A program made the position numbers and the translations under genes. Shown here piece by piece: positions 15,522 to 22,947 of a DNA stretch of 35,119 nt. The notes under the pieces were generated by a model that worked only from the letters and a program-made list of their open reading frames with translations, did not search any database and was not told where the DNA came from. Within the stretch, counting starts at the first letter, position 1, and every line of letters begins with the position of its first letter. This DNA comes from a virus. The stretch is from the IMG/VR virus record IMGVR_UViG_3300042308_000219, positions 1-35,119 of that record; one strand, given 5' to 3'.

Positions 15522-16544
15522 TTATTTAGTACTTATTGACGGAACAATTTGTTCTGCTGCCTTGGGGAATATTTTGCGCCAGTCGGTTCCGCGACGTTGA
15601 TCTATCCTGTCAAGATGCTTGATAACAATATCATGGCCACTGGTGACAGACATTGGACCTATTGTTGGATTTAGATCATGTGGTATCGGTCGACCCAGTT
15701 TATCATGTTTAAAATTTGTTGCAAACCAGTTTGTAATTTCGTCAACATAGCATTGGCTTAAAATATTAACTGTGGTATTGATGCCAAATGCTGTGTTTTT
15801 CCCACAATTGTCAATCATCCAACGAAAGTTTTCTATTGTCTGAGTCCAGTCTGCTGGATATCTTATGTATTCAAATCTTTCGCCAATGTCGTCTAGGCTA
15901 CAAAATACATCAATCCATTCGCATTCAGCCCAGACCTCTAGTAGTTCTGAACTGGGCTGTATTGTGCCATTGGTAGTATAATACAACTTGACCTTAGATT
16001 TGTTTGGTAGTGCTTGTAGAAATTCCACGTGTTCTTTACTGAGAAACGGTTCGCCGCCCCAAAAATGAATATTTTTTATATGACTTAAATCTAAGTTTTT
16101 CCATGAATCATTTATTATAGATTTTTTCATGTCTTTAATAAATCCAAGCTCCTGTTTCCACAAACTACTGTTAGAAGGTCCGCACATGATACAGGCTAAA
16201 TTGCAGATGTCACCAACCCAGTAATCCATATTTGTTAGTTCAACCGTGGGAACATCGCCAGGCCGGAGTGGAGGATTGTGGGCTGCCCAACTATCGTCAG
16301 CAATTTGCTTGCGACTGGGGAACCCCTGGCTTTCCATTTCAGTACATGATTTACACCCAACTGGTGGAGTTCCATCGATCCACTGTTGCCGAATTTTGAT
16401 CAATTCAGTGTTGTTCACAAAATCTACTGTTTCTGCCTGGAATATTGGATATATGCAACAAGGGGAAATAGCAGGTTTATTGTTACGGAATTCGATGCTG
16501 AGATTTTTAAATGGCTCTAGGCAAACGGTATTAGTATTGTTCAT
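15522..16544 (-). CDS. Radical SAM enzyme C, with N-terminal cysteine module
   Basis: A 340-residue radical SAM protein. N-terminal cysteines are C8, C29-C30 and C64-KS-C67; the core motif is C114-NLA-C118-IM-C121, then GGEPFLSKEH. It is a clear paralogue of the protein at 17506: they share YWxGD-CNLAC, SSxWKQEL, GGEP-LSKEH, DDIG-RFEY-RYPA and a C-terminal RRGTDWR. A CTAAATA late motif ends 6 bases before the ATG, leaving no ribosome-binding site, so the mRNA may be leaderless. The promoter region is divergent with that of the tail-fibre gene at 16613, suggesting both are made late. Substrate unknown; modification of a virion protein is a hypothesis. Radical SAM assignment is secure. Confidence 0.87.
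   Translation of the reverse strand: MNNTNTVCLEPFKNLSIEFRNNKPAISPCCIYPIFQAETVDFVNNTELIKIRQQWIDGTPPVGCKSCTEMESQGFPSRKQIADDSWAAHNPPLRPGDVPTVELTNMDYWVGDICNLACIMCGPSNSSLWKQELGFIKDMKKSIINDSWKNLDLSHIKNIHFWGGEPFLSKEHVEFLQALPNKSKVKLYYTTNGTIQPSSELLEVWAECEWIDVFCSLDDIGERFEYIRYPADWTQTIENFRWMIDNCGKNTAFGINTTVNILSQCYVDEITNWFATNFKHDKLGRPIPHDLNPTIGPMSVTSGHDIVIKHLDRIDQRRGTDWRKIFPKAAEQIVPSISTK
15523..15529 (-). promoter_or_regulatory. Late promoter motif overlapping a radical SAM stop codon
   Basis: CTAAATA on the minus strand, covering the last codons and stop of the radical SAM gene at 15522, 19 bases before the ATG at 15503. It would start the late transcript covering 15255-15503 and the genes below it. Confidence 0.55.
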
Positions 16545-16550
16545 TTGGAT

Positions 16551-16557
16551 TATTTAG
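16551..16557 (-). promoter_or_regulatory. Late promoter motif, leaderless geometry, for radical SAM C
   Basis: CTAAATA on the minus strand, followed by six bases (ATCCAA) and then the ATG at 16544. A T4-type late start site would fall at or next to the start codon. Confidence 0.55.
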
Positions 16558-16572
16558 TGGGTGCAGAATTCT

Positions 16573-16580
16573 AATAAATA
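16573..16580 (+). promoter_or_regulatory. Late promoter motif for the plus-strand tail-fibre gene
   Basis: AATAAATA on the plus strand (7 of 8 to TATAAATA), followed by a 32-base leader with AAAGGAAC before the ATG at 16613. It lies within 25 bases of the opposing late motif of radical SAM C. Confidence 0.55.
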
Positions 16581-16612
16581 TCTATTACTGCTTACAAAGC
16601 AAAGGAACACAA

Positions 16613-17509
16613 ATGACTAGTCAGATCAACCCAAACAATATAGATGCTTCGTATCCTGTGGCCGGACAGCCCAACAACACCCAAGGCTTTCGTGACAATT
16701 TTACAGCAATTCAAACAAATTTTCAAGCCGCTGAGAACGAAATAAACGATCTTCAGAGCAAAGCTGTTTTAAAGGCCGCACTGACTGGTACCACATTGGA
16801 CAACAACATGAATGATGCGCTGATTTATGCGGCAAAAATTCAAGACTTTTCGGCCACATCAGTTGCAATCACTGCCACAGCAGGAAGTATTGTGGTGGAT
16901 TACAGTGCAGGACATTATCAAACTATTTCAACCACAGGCAATATCAATGTCAGCATTGGCAATTTTCCAACTGCTCCAGCGTTTGGATATATTAAACTAC
17001 AACTGGTAACAGATGCTCCCGGAAGAACTGTCACATTCTCTGGCATGACCACACTGTATGGCACCACAGGTGTTCAAGGCATGACTGGCAATACCATCAC
17101 ATTTGCTGCCACTGGCACCTATGAGTTTGCATTCCAGACCAACAGCGGTGGTACAACTGTTACCATGTTTGATCTAAATCGTCCTTTGTGTTTGTACACA
17201 AATCCATTGTTGTTGGCCAGTAGTGAAGACTTGGCTGCATCAGCGGCTGCAAGTTTGGCAACTACTGCCAGTTATTTTAGTACGTCAGCCGCCGAAACTG
17301 CCACTCTGGCTGCTGGTACTAATGGTCAAATCAAAACCTTTATGATGGCTGCCGACTCAGGCGACATGGTAATCACAGTGACCAATGCAGGATGGAAAGC
17401 AAGTGGCACAGGAACTATTACATTTGATGCCATTGGGGACGGTTGCACCCTACAGTACATTAACAGCAAGTGGTATTGTGTGGGCAACAACGGTTGTGTA
17501 TTTGCTTAA
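16613..17509 (+). CDS. Tail-fibre-like structural protein
   Basis: A 298-residue virion protein. The N-terminus (MTSQINPNNIDASYPVAGQ, NNTQGFRDNFTAIQTNF) is the attachment module found on fibre-like proteins of aquatic T4-like phages. The rest is Thr/Gly/Ala-rich beta structure (FGYIKLQLVTDAPGRTVTFS) with no charge clusters. The C-terminus has three cysteines (GDGCTLQY, then WYCVGNNGCVFA). It is the only plus-strand gene in the 9-19 kb region and lies between two paralogous radical SAM genes. Its TAA stop overlaps the TAA stop of the convergent gene within the palindrome TTAA. The start has AAAGGAAC upstream. Late expression is expected. Confidence 0.82.
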   Translation: MTSQINPNNIDASYPVAGQPNNTQGFRDNFTAIQTNFQAAENEINDLQSKAVLKAALTGTTLDNNMNDALIYAAKIQDFSATSVAITATAGSIVVDYSAGHYQTISTTGNINVSIGNFPTAPAFGYIKLQLVTDAPGRTVTFSGMTTLYGTTGVQGMTGNTITFAATGTYEFAFQTNSGGTTVTMFDLNRPLCLYTNPLLLASSEDLAASAAASLATTASYFSTSAAETATLAAGTNGQIKTFMMAADSGDMVITVTNAGWKASGTGTITFDAIGDGCTLQYINSKWYCVGNNGCVFA

Positions 17510-18468
17510 ACCAATTCAGGAAACGTTGTTCTCCAATCGGTTCCACGGCGTGCATCACATGCATTTAAAAATTCTATTGCAATCTCTTTTGACGAGGTAG
17601 TTGCTAGTCTCCCAATTGCCAATTGTTGCTGGTGCTCGATAGGATCTGCAAATCTAGACACAGAAAAGTTTTTCTGTAACCAGGCATTAAGATTGTCAAG
17701 ATTGTGATAATTCAACATGCTCACTGTGGTGTTTACATTAAACATACAATTATGCGGCGCATGATCAATGAACCACTGCAGATTATCTACAACTTGTTCC
17801 CATTTAGCCGGATAACGTTGGTATTCAAATCTTGATCCAATGTCATCAATGCTAAAATCTATCTGCACCAACTTGTACTGACTCCATAAATCCATCAATT
17901 CCTGGCTAGGAAGAACTGTTCCATTGGTGTTATAACTAACATATATGAGATTTTTATTGGATAGTGTATGCAACAATTTCACGTGTTCTTTACTGAGCAA
18001 CGGTTCTCCGCCATTGAAGTGAACATATCTTAAGTGGCTTGTATCCATTGAAGTCCAAAAATTATTAACAATAGTTTTTTTAGATTCAGTAGAGTAATTT
18101 AATTCTTGTTTCCAAACACTACTAGAGTCAGGACCGCATATTGCACATGCTAAATTGCACAAATCACCAGTCCAGTAATCTAATCGCACCAGTTCCACGT
18201 TAGTATTGTACATGTCGTTGTCACGATACCAATTATTACTTCCTTGCCTACGACTAATCATCCCTTGGTCTTCTGTTTGTTTGCAATTATTGCAAGCCTG
18301 TGGCCACTCTCCTTGGTGCCATGAATTTCTGACAGTTTGCAAGAATTTGTTGTTGTGAAAATCAATTTTTTCAGCACCTGTTTTTTGGGATAAACAGCAA
18401 GGTCCTAATTTTAAACCAGCAGACGGAACTACATTTAAATTTTTAAACGCATCTATACAATTATTCAT
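17506..18468 (-). CDS. Radical SAM enzyme D, with N-terminal cysteine module
   Basis: A 320-residue radical SAM protein and paralogue of the one at 15522. N-terminal cysteines are C4, C24-C25 and C59-NN-C62; the core motif is C104-NLA-C108-AI-C111, then GGEPLLSKEH. The C-terminus ends RRGTDWRTTFPELV, like its paralogue. The ATG overlaps the TGA stop of the helicase gene (ATGA), so unlike paralogue C it should be co-expressed with replication genes rather than from a late promoter. Its stop is shared with the convergent tail-fibre gene. The conserved N-terminal cysteines suggest an auxiliary Fe-S cluster. Substrate unknown. Confidence 0.87.
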   Translation of the reverse strand: MNNCIDAFKNLNVVPSAGLKLGPCCLSQKTGAEKIDFHNNKFLQTVRNSWHQGEWPQACNNCKQTEDQGMISRRQGSNNWYRDNDMYNTNVELVRLDYWTGDLCNLACAICGPDSSSVWKQELNYSTESKKTIVNNFWTSMDTSHLRYVHFNGGEPLLSKEHVKLLHTLSNKNLIYVSYNTNGTVLPSQELMDLWSQYKLVQIDFSIDDIGSRFEYQRYPAKWEQVVDNLQWFIDHAPHNCMFNVNTTVSMLNYHNLDNLNAWLQKNFSVSRFADPIEHQQQLAIGRLATTSSKEIAIEFLNACDARRGTDWRTTFPELV

Positions 18469-19937
18469 CCTTTTTTAATACCTGCCAGCATTTGTTTGAG
18501 TTTTGCACTTTGCACTTCAGCTGTGACTTTTTCTGTGTCTTCTGATTTTAACTCCTTGCCCCCTGCTTGATATTCCCAGGCATGTGTGCCTGTGGGCTTT
18601 TCCCACTTGGTAGATTTAGTGCTTTCAGTATCAACAGTGGTTATTTGGCTACGTGCTTTGATTGTGTCCATGATACTGCTTTGTGGCTTGTTGTAGCCGG
18701 TTCCTTCATCGCCGCCTTCGTCTGTAATACGCATGGTTTCAATGTTGTATTCTAAATCAATCTTTTGTCCCACGCCTGTTGAACTACGCGATTTCATACA
18801 CTGAATCTGATACTTGCCACGCTCTTTCATTGAACGACTGGTGAAGATACCAAACACGTTGTCAGCTGTATTGATCTTAGAGATACCTCCCGAAATGTGC
18901 GAGTGATCAAATTCAACTTCTTCTACTGCACTACGATTCAACTGAGACGCAGTAACCATTAACACTCCCAGCTCTTTGGCCAAATTACGTAATTCCTCAC
19001 TCACATACTTGTCTTTTACAAACAAATCATTGGGACTGACTTTTGCGCTTACTGGCATCAACAAATCCAAATAGTCAATCATTAAAAAATCTACTTGGAT
19101 TCCTGTTTGTATCTGCACTTCTTTAATGTAACTGCGGATATCGTTGATGTTGCTTTGTGCCGGCAATGCTTTTACACGATATTGTCCAGACTTTTTGCCC
19201 ACCAGCATGACCTTCATTGTGGTTGTGTCAATGTCCTTGCGAATGTCCTTGGTACTTGTTTGTGTTAACATAGCATCTGTACGCAAACTTGTGAGCTCTT
19301 CTGAAAGTTCTAGTGTGATATAAACCCCACTTAATCCTTGTTGTAGCCAGTTCAGTGCAATGTTCATCATGACCAAGCTCTTGCCCGAACCTGATCCGCC
19401 TGCAAAGATGTTTAGTTCTCCTCTTGAGAATCCACCATACAATAGTCTGTCCATTTGTGGCCAGCCTGTTGATACTTGCCCACCTGAGTTGAAGTATTTG
19501 TTGATACGTCCAGCAGGATCAGCAAAGTAGTCTGTGCCCATGTCTTTGGTGAGAGAAATTTGTACAGCATCTTTGATCAGTTTTTCAACAGGATCAAAGT
19601 CGCCTTTTTCCAACAAGTCTGCTGCCTTTAAAATAGCACGTTCAAGTTCTTGGCGCTTGGTAAACGATTCAAACTCGCCCATGAACCAATCATAATGACC
19701 TTGGTTCAGATCTGGCACTGGAGCAAGTTTAACTCCTGTGGTTGCAGAAATCTGCAACCTATCAGGCATGGTCTTGTGTTTGTCACTGTGTTCTTTGATA
19801 AACTCTGCGGCTTTGCGCAAGCTCCGGTCAAAGTTCTCTGGGTTGTAAATATTTTGAATGCGTACATAACTGCTCGCATCTTCCAACATCATCTCTAAAA
19901 ATAGTCGTTGGACATCAAGTCCGTATTCTTTTAGCAA
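18465..19937 (-). CDS. 41: Replicative DNA helicase, T4 gp41-type
   Basis: A 490-residue DnaB/RecA-fold hexameric helicase that unwinds DNA ahead of the fork and works with the primase. The N-terminal domain covers residues 1-130. The P-loop is GGSGSGKS at 180-187, the Walker B-type strand FLMIDYLDLL is at about 284-293, and TASQLNRSA is the DnaB-family sensor region. The C-terminal tail (after about 420) is charged and probably flexible. T4 gp41 is 475 aa. The start is TTG at 19935-19937, supported by AAGGAAG seven bases upstream; the first internal ATG would delete 15 N-terminal residues. It overlaps the primase gene by 23 bases, as expected for a primosome pair. Confidence 0.93.
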   Translation of the reverse strand: MLKEYGLDVQRLFLEMMLEDASSYVRIQNIYNPENFDRSLRKAAEFIKEHSDKHKTMPDRLQISATTGVKLAPVPDLNQGHYDWFMGEFESFTKRQELERAILKAADLLEKGDFDPVEKLIKDAVQISLTKDMGTDYFADPAGRINKYFNSGGQVSTGWPQMDRLLYGGFSRGELNIFAGGSGSGKSLVMMNIALNWLQQGLSGVYITLELSEELTSLRTDAMLTQTSTKDIRKDIDTTTMKVMLVGKKSGQYRVKALPAQSNINDIRSYIKEVQIQTGIQVDFLMIDYLDLLMPVSAKVSPNDLFVKDKYVSEELRNLAKELGVLMVTASQLNRSAVEEVEFDHSHISGGISKINTADNVFGIFTSRSMKERGKYQIQCMKSRSSTGVGQKIDLEYNIETMRITDEGGDEGTGYNKPQSSIMDTIKARSQITTVDTESTKSTKWEKPTGTHAWEYQAGGKELKSEDTEKVTAEVQSAKLKQMLAGIKKG

Positions 19938-20898
19938 GTTGTTTCTTCCTTATTTCTATCTTGATTTTACTTGTTTCTCTTGATTGCATAATAGTCAGCA
20001 AGGTTCCAAGTCGACCCAACTCTACCACAGCATCGTTTATATCTTTAACGTGCGCAGGCCAGTTGGGTATGCTCACAGCCCATCCTAGTTCTACAGCACG
20101 ATCAATTAGTTCTAGGCCAGCCACATCTTGGTCTGGCACTACTGTTATTTGTTTTCCTAGACTGCGTATGAGTCTAGCCTGTCCATCGCTGATGGTGTTG
20201 TGCATCACGGCAAGGCCTCCGATACTGAGTGCATCAAAGATACCTTCCATTACTAACGCATGGTCCCAGGCGGGGTTTTGTAGATCTGTGCCAAACACAT
20301 AGTTAGGTTGGCTGTCGGATATGTACTTAGGCGTTTTGTTGTCGAGAAATCTACATGTATAACCCACAATCTGATCATTATGGGTAAATGGAATTACCAC
20401 ATGCGGTCGTGTCCAGTGAACACCATCTGTTTGCAATTGTACCATTACAGGAAAGTCTTCCGGCACGCCTCGTTGGCGCACATAGTTTCTGTGGTCACCT
20501 TCTTCGGTCAACAGTTCAGCATATGGCGGCAAATCACGTTCTTCAAACTCAATCGTACTCAGTGTGTTAAAAGTTCGTTGACGATCTTCTAATATGCCAT
20601 TGATGCTTCTATGGCGCAGACTTTCTAGGTTGAGGAAATCAATTTCAGCATCGGGTACACCCATCCAGCTCAAGAGCCTGCGGGCTTTGAAGCTTACAGT
20701 GCGGCCAAGGATAAAGCTAGCAGTGTATCCACAGTTGAAGCAGTGATAACTCCAACCTTGTTCTGTGGCTTTAAGTCCACCACGTTGTCGTTTGTCTATG
20801 TTGTTGCCACTGTAACTGCAACAAACTGCATTGAAACTGATCCAACCAGATGGAGTCTGTTTGCGTTTGTTGGGTAAGTAGGAGACAATGTCTAGCAT
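19915..20898 (-). CDS. 61: DNA primase, T4 gp61-type
   Basis: A 327-residue primase that makes RNA primers for lagging-strand synthesis with the gp41 helicase. The N-terminal zinc-binding region has CC at 26-27 and HCFNC at 52-56. The TOPRIM catalytic part shows the glutamate motif ALVMEGIFDALS (E218) and the DxD motif VVPDQDVAG (D256, D258). T4 gp61 is 342 aa, so the length fits. A promoter whose -10 element ends 6 bases before the ATG lies in the gap upstream, and no ribosome-binding site can be seen between them, suggesting a leaderless message. The 3' end overlaps the helicase gene and supplies its ribosome-binding site. Confidence 0.93.
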   Translation of the reverse strand: MLDIVSYLPNKRKQTPSGWISFNAVCCSYSGNNIDKRQRGGLKATEQGWSYHCFNCGYTASFILGRTVSFKARRLLSWMGVPDAEIDFLNLESLRHRSINGILEDRQRTFNTLSTIEFEERDLPPYAELLTEEGDHRNYVRQRGVPEDFPVMVQLQTDGVHWTRPHVVIPFTHNDQIVGYTCRFLDNKTPKYISDSQPNYVFGTDLQNPAWDHALVMEGIFDALSIGGLAVMHNTISDGQARLIRSLGKQITVVPDQDVAGLELIDRAVELGWAVSIPNWPAHVKDINDAVVELGRLGTLLTIMQSRETSKIKIEIRKKQLAKRIRT

Positions 20899-20904
20899 CT
20901 GTAT

Positions 20905-20933
20905 AGTATAACAGATCTATCAACAAAGATCAA
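20905..20933 (-). promoter_or_regulatory. Sigma70-like promoter, leaderless geometry, for the primase
   Basis: On the minus strand: -35 TTGATC (20928-20933), a 17-base spacer, -10 TATACT (20905-20910), then six bases (ATACAG) and the primase ATG. It fills exactly the gap between the neighbouring genes. The predicted start site coincides with the start codon. Confidence 0.65.
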
Positions 20934-22004
20934 TCAACGATACATCAAATTGGTAATAGTACCATTGTTTATGATAACACTGGCATAGACCGGATTGCCA
21001 AACGTTATTGGCAAATATCCAGACCCAGGATCGGTTACTGTGATAGGTCCAATACCTCCATCAGATCCTATGCTGGCCACTGCTCGGGCTCCTGCACCAT
21101 TGCCCACAATTAACACATTTGGTGCGGCCACATAGTTTTGGCCGGTGTTGTTGACTGTGATACCCGTGACCATTCCGTCAACCACTGTGGCAGTGGCAGT
21201 GGCTCCAAACCCTTGGCTTTGGTTAAATGCCACTCGAAGTAGTGGATGGAACCCAAGTACATTAAGATAAATGCTTTCTGTTGCATCCAAATACTGTGTT
21301 GAATCTGTCACATCATACCAAGGTGCTTCATAGTCCTCGGCTGCCTGTGCTTTGATTGTGCCGGTGTAATGTGTTAGATCCATTTTGATTGTGGTCAAAC
21401 TGGCACCGTGTGTGGGAATTTGACTTGAATAAAATTCTGTTGCGTGTGCGGCATTTAATGGCTGCGGCGTAAGAGCCCAGTCAGGCCAGTCACTTGGTGG
21501 ATTTTGTGGCCATGCATTTGGTCCATAAATTGTGGGAATAGTCAAGTTGGCACTATCTTGAAACTCGGGCAGTATTGAATCCACAATATTACAGTCGGCT
21601 CGAGCTTGTGAGTTGGCATCTGTATATACTGCTTGAACGTAATTGCCCGAAGTGCGTTGGATGCTGTAGCTGGCAGGCTGTGCCACCAAATCAATGGTAT
21701 CTTCTGTGGTCAGCACTACCTTGACTCTGCCAAGTGCGGCACTGAGAGTTTCCATCGGTTTGCTGAGTAGCAGTACATCGCCATTTTGGCTGATCATACG
21801 GAACACAAATGTGCTGCCGGTAATGTTTACAGGTTTTTGTTCCTGGTTAATAAATTCAAACAAAAGCACATTATCAACGCCTTTGTTAACAGTTAATTGT
21901 TTTGCGTACACTGGATCGTACCTCGCTGTGAAATAGCCACCGCTGGTGTCAATCAATAACACTCTGGTGATTTGCTGATATAAGTAAACGGTGGTGGAAT
22001 ACAT
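20934..22004 (-). CDS. Virion structural protein (baseplate/tail type)
   Basis: A 356-residue structural protein starting MYSTTVYLYQQITRVLLIDT, an N-terminus I recall from virion proteins of aquatic T4-like phages. Residues up to about 150 form a beta-sandwich-like region (VLLFEFINQEQKPVNITG). The C-terminal 100 residues contain two copies of a repeat ending G-x-x-Y-x-x-x-P (GQNYVAAP and GSGYLPI), common in phage baseplate and fibre proteins. I chose the ATG at 22002-22004; a longer frame to 22163 would run antisense through the divergent gene. A CATAAATA late motif ends 7 bases before this ATG. Exact virion position unknown. Confidence 0.8.
   Translation of the reverse strand: MYSTTVYLYQQITRVLLIDTSGGYFTARYDPVYAKQLTVNKGVDNVLLFEFINQEQKPVNITGSTFVFRMISQNGDVLLLSKPMETLSAALGRVKVVLTTEDTIDLVAQPASYSIQRTSGNYVQAVYTDANSQARADCNIVDSILPEFQDSANLTIPTIYGPNAWPQNPPSDWPDWALTPQPLNAAHATEFYSSQIPTHGASLTTIKMDLTHYTGTIKAQAAEDYEAPWYDVTDSTQYLDATESIYLNVLGFHPLLRVAFNQSQGFGATATATVVDGMVTGITVNNTGQNYVAAPNVLIVGNGAGARAVASIGSDGGIGPITVTDPGSGYLPITFGNPVYASVIINNGTITNLMYR
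21979..21986 (+). promoter_or_regulatory. Possible late promoter for the plus-strand gene at 22017
   Basis: TATAAGTA on the plus strand, one mismatch to the T4 late consensus, 30 bases upstream of the ATG at 22017 and inside the 5' end of the opposing structural gene. Confidence 0.4.
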
Positions 22005-22011
22005 AGAACAA

Positions 22012-22019
22012 TATTTATG
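22012..22019 (-). promoter_or_regulatory. Late promoter motif, leaderless geometry, for structural protein
   Basis: CATAAATA on the minus strand (7 of 8 to TATAAATA), then seven bases (TTGTTCT) and the ATG at 22004. The same bases contain the start codon of the divergent gene at 22017. Confidence 0.6.
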
Positions 22020-22394
22020 GGTAATAATATCTTTGACAAATTGACGGAAAAGTATCCGTTTATCACGCTGTGCGTGTATGCAAACGTGGAGTACGTAGGG
22101 GTGGTTCAGAACCGGGACGATGCAGTCACAACTATCTACGACTTTGGTAGTATACCACTGCAAGAAGACAAAATGAAGTTCTTGGAACTGGCCACAACAT
22201 GGTGGTGGGAAAGCAACAGATCTATCCCCATTAACATATTTTTGCGTACAGAGTGGGAGCCGTTCCGTTACACCTTGAGAACCTTTGTCAACAAAGATTT
22301 AGAAATCTTGCATGGACCTGCTTGTAGTTTACTAGATATATCTCGCAAAAAGAGCAAGCGTAAATCAATTACACTGGTGCGACGTCTTGATTAA
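22017..22394 (+). CDS. Conserved phage protein, unknown function
   Basis: A 125-residue protein (MGNNIFDKLTEKYPFITLCVYANVEYVG) with a mixed alpha/beta pattern, a WWWESNR segment and a basic C-terminus (ISRKKSKRKSITLVRRLD). Very similar short proteins recur in marine T4-like phages as I recall, with no assigned function. It diverges from the structural gene, with only 12 bases between the two start codons, and its 3' end overlaps the convergent gene at 22369 by 26 bases. No recognisable catalytic residues. The basic tail could contact nucleic acid, which is speculation. Confidence 0.75.
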   Translation: MGNNIFDKLTEKYPFITLCVYANVEYVGVVQNRDDAVTTIYDFGSIPLQEDKMKFLELATTWWWESNRSIPINIFLRTEWEPFRYTLRTFVNKDLEILHGPACSLLDISRKKSKRKSITLVRRLD

Positions 22395-22947
22395 GCAAGT
22401 TCATGTGCAACACAACCAACATTGCATAAGACAAGCTGTGTGATTTTTTAAACGTGTATCCCTGACTATCGTCCCCGTTCCATACACTCTCAAATACATC
22501 TGCCCAGGACTGATTTTGCAAGTGTGCCTTGCCTGGTCTAATAATACTAATAAATGCTGCCATCTGTGGTATGGTTGTTGGGCGCATGTTCTTCAACAAG
22601 TCTGTGTAATTGCCCACGTGAACCAATTGCTTGGACCAGTTGGTATCTTGCCAAAGTCTATCCCAAGCCGGAGTAGCTGTTAACATCTCTTGATAGTGCT
22701 CAGGATTTTTAATCAATTGATACACACTCATATTCAAAAAGTCTATTTTAAAATACCCACGCTGTTCAGCTTCTTCGTATTCCAATGCCGCACAGTTGTT
22801 TATGGGATCGTAGGGAATGTCTGTAACATACACCCCAGAATTATGACGTCGTACTTGACCTTGTGTGATCTGCCGTGCAGGAGTATACTGTATTAGTTTC
22901 AGTATGCTTTCTCTATCAGCAAAGTCAATGTCAATGTCCGCACTCAT
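22369..22947 (-). CDS. Miniature C-family DNA polymerase-like protein
   Basis: A 192-residue protein that strings together conserved blocks of bacterial DNA polymerase III alpha (DnaE/PolC). It has DIDIDF at residues 4-9 (catalytic aspartates D6 and D8), RHNSGVYV at 34-41 (the HxxGV block), GYFKIDFLNM at 64-73 (third catalytic Asp, D69), and FKKSHSLSYAML at 166-177 (the KSH-A-Y finger block). DnaE is about 1,160 aa; PHP, thumb and most of the fingers are missing. The metal-binding triad is retained, so it may still bind metal or nucleic acid, but polymerase activity is doubtful. The start ATG at 22945-22947 overlaps the upstream TGA stop (ATGA). A longer in-frame start would lie inside the SGNH gene. 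I cannot name an established role. Confidence 0.7.
   Translation of the reverse strand: MSADIDIDFADRESILKLIQYTPARQITQGQVRRHNSGVYVTDIPYDPINNCAALEYEEAEQRGYFKIDFLNMSVYQLIKNPEHYQEMLTATPAWDRLWQDTNWSKQLVHVGNYTDLLKNMRPTTIPQMAAFISIIRPGKAHLQNQSWADVFESVWNGDDSQGYTFKKSHSLSYAMLVVLHMNLLNQDVAPV

Noticed and set aside
22005-22163. Extension of the structural protein to an ATG at 22163
   Set aside because: It runs antisense through the conserved divergent gene, and the family-like N-terminus begins at 22004 behind a late motif.
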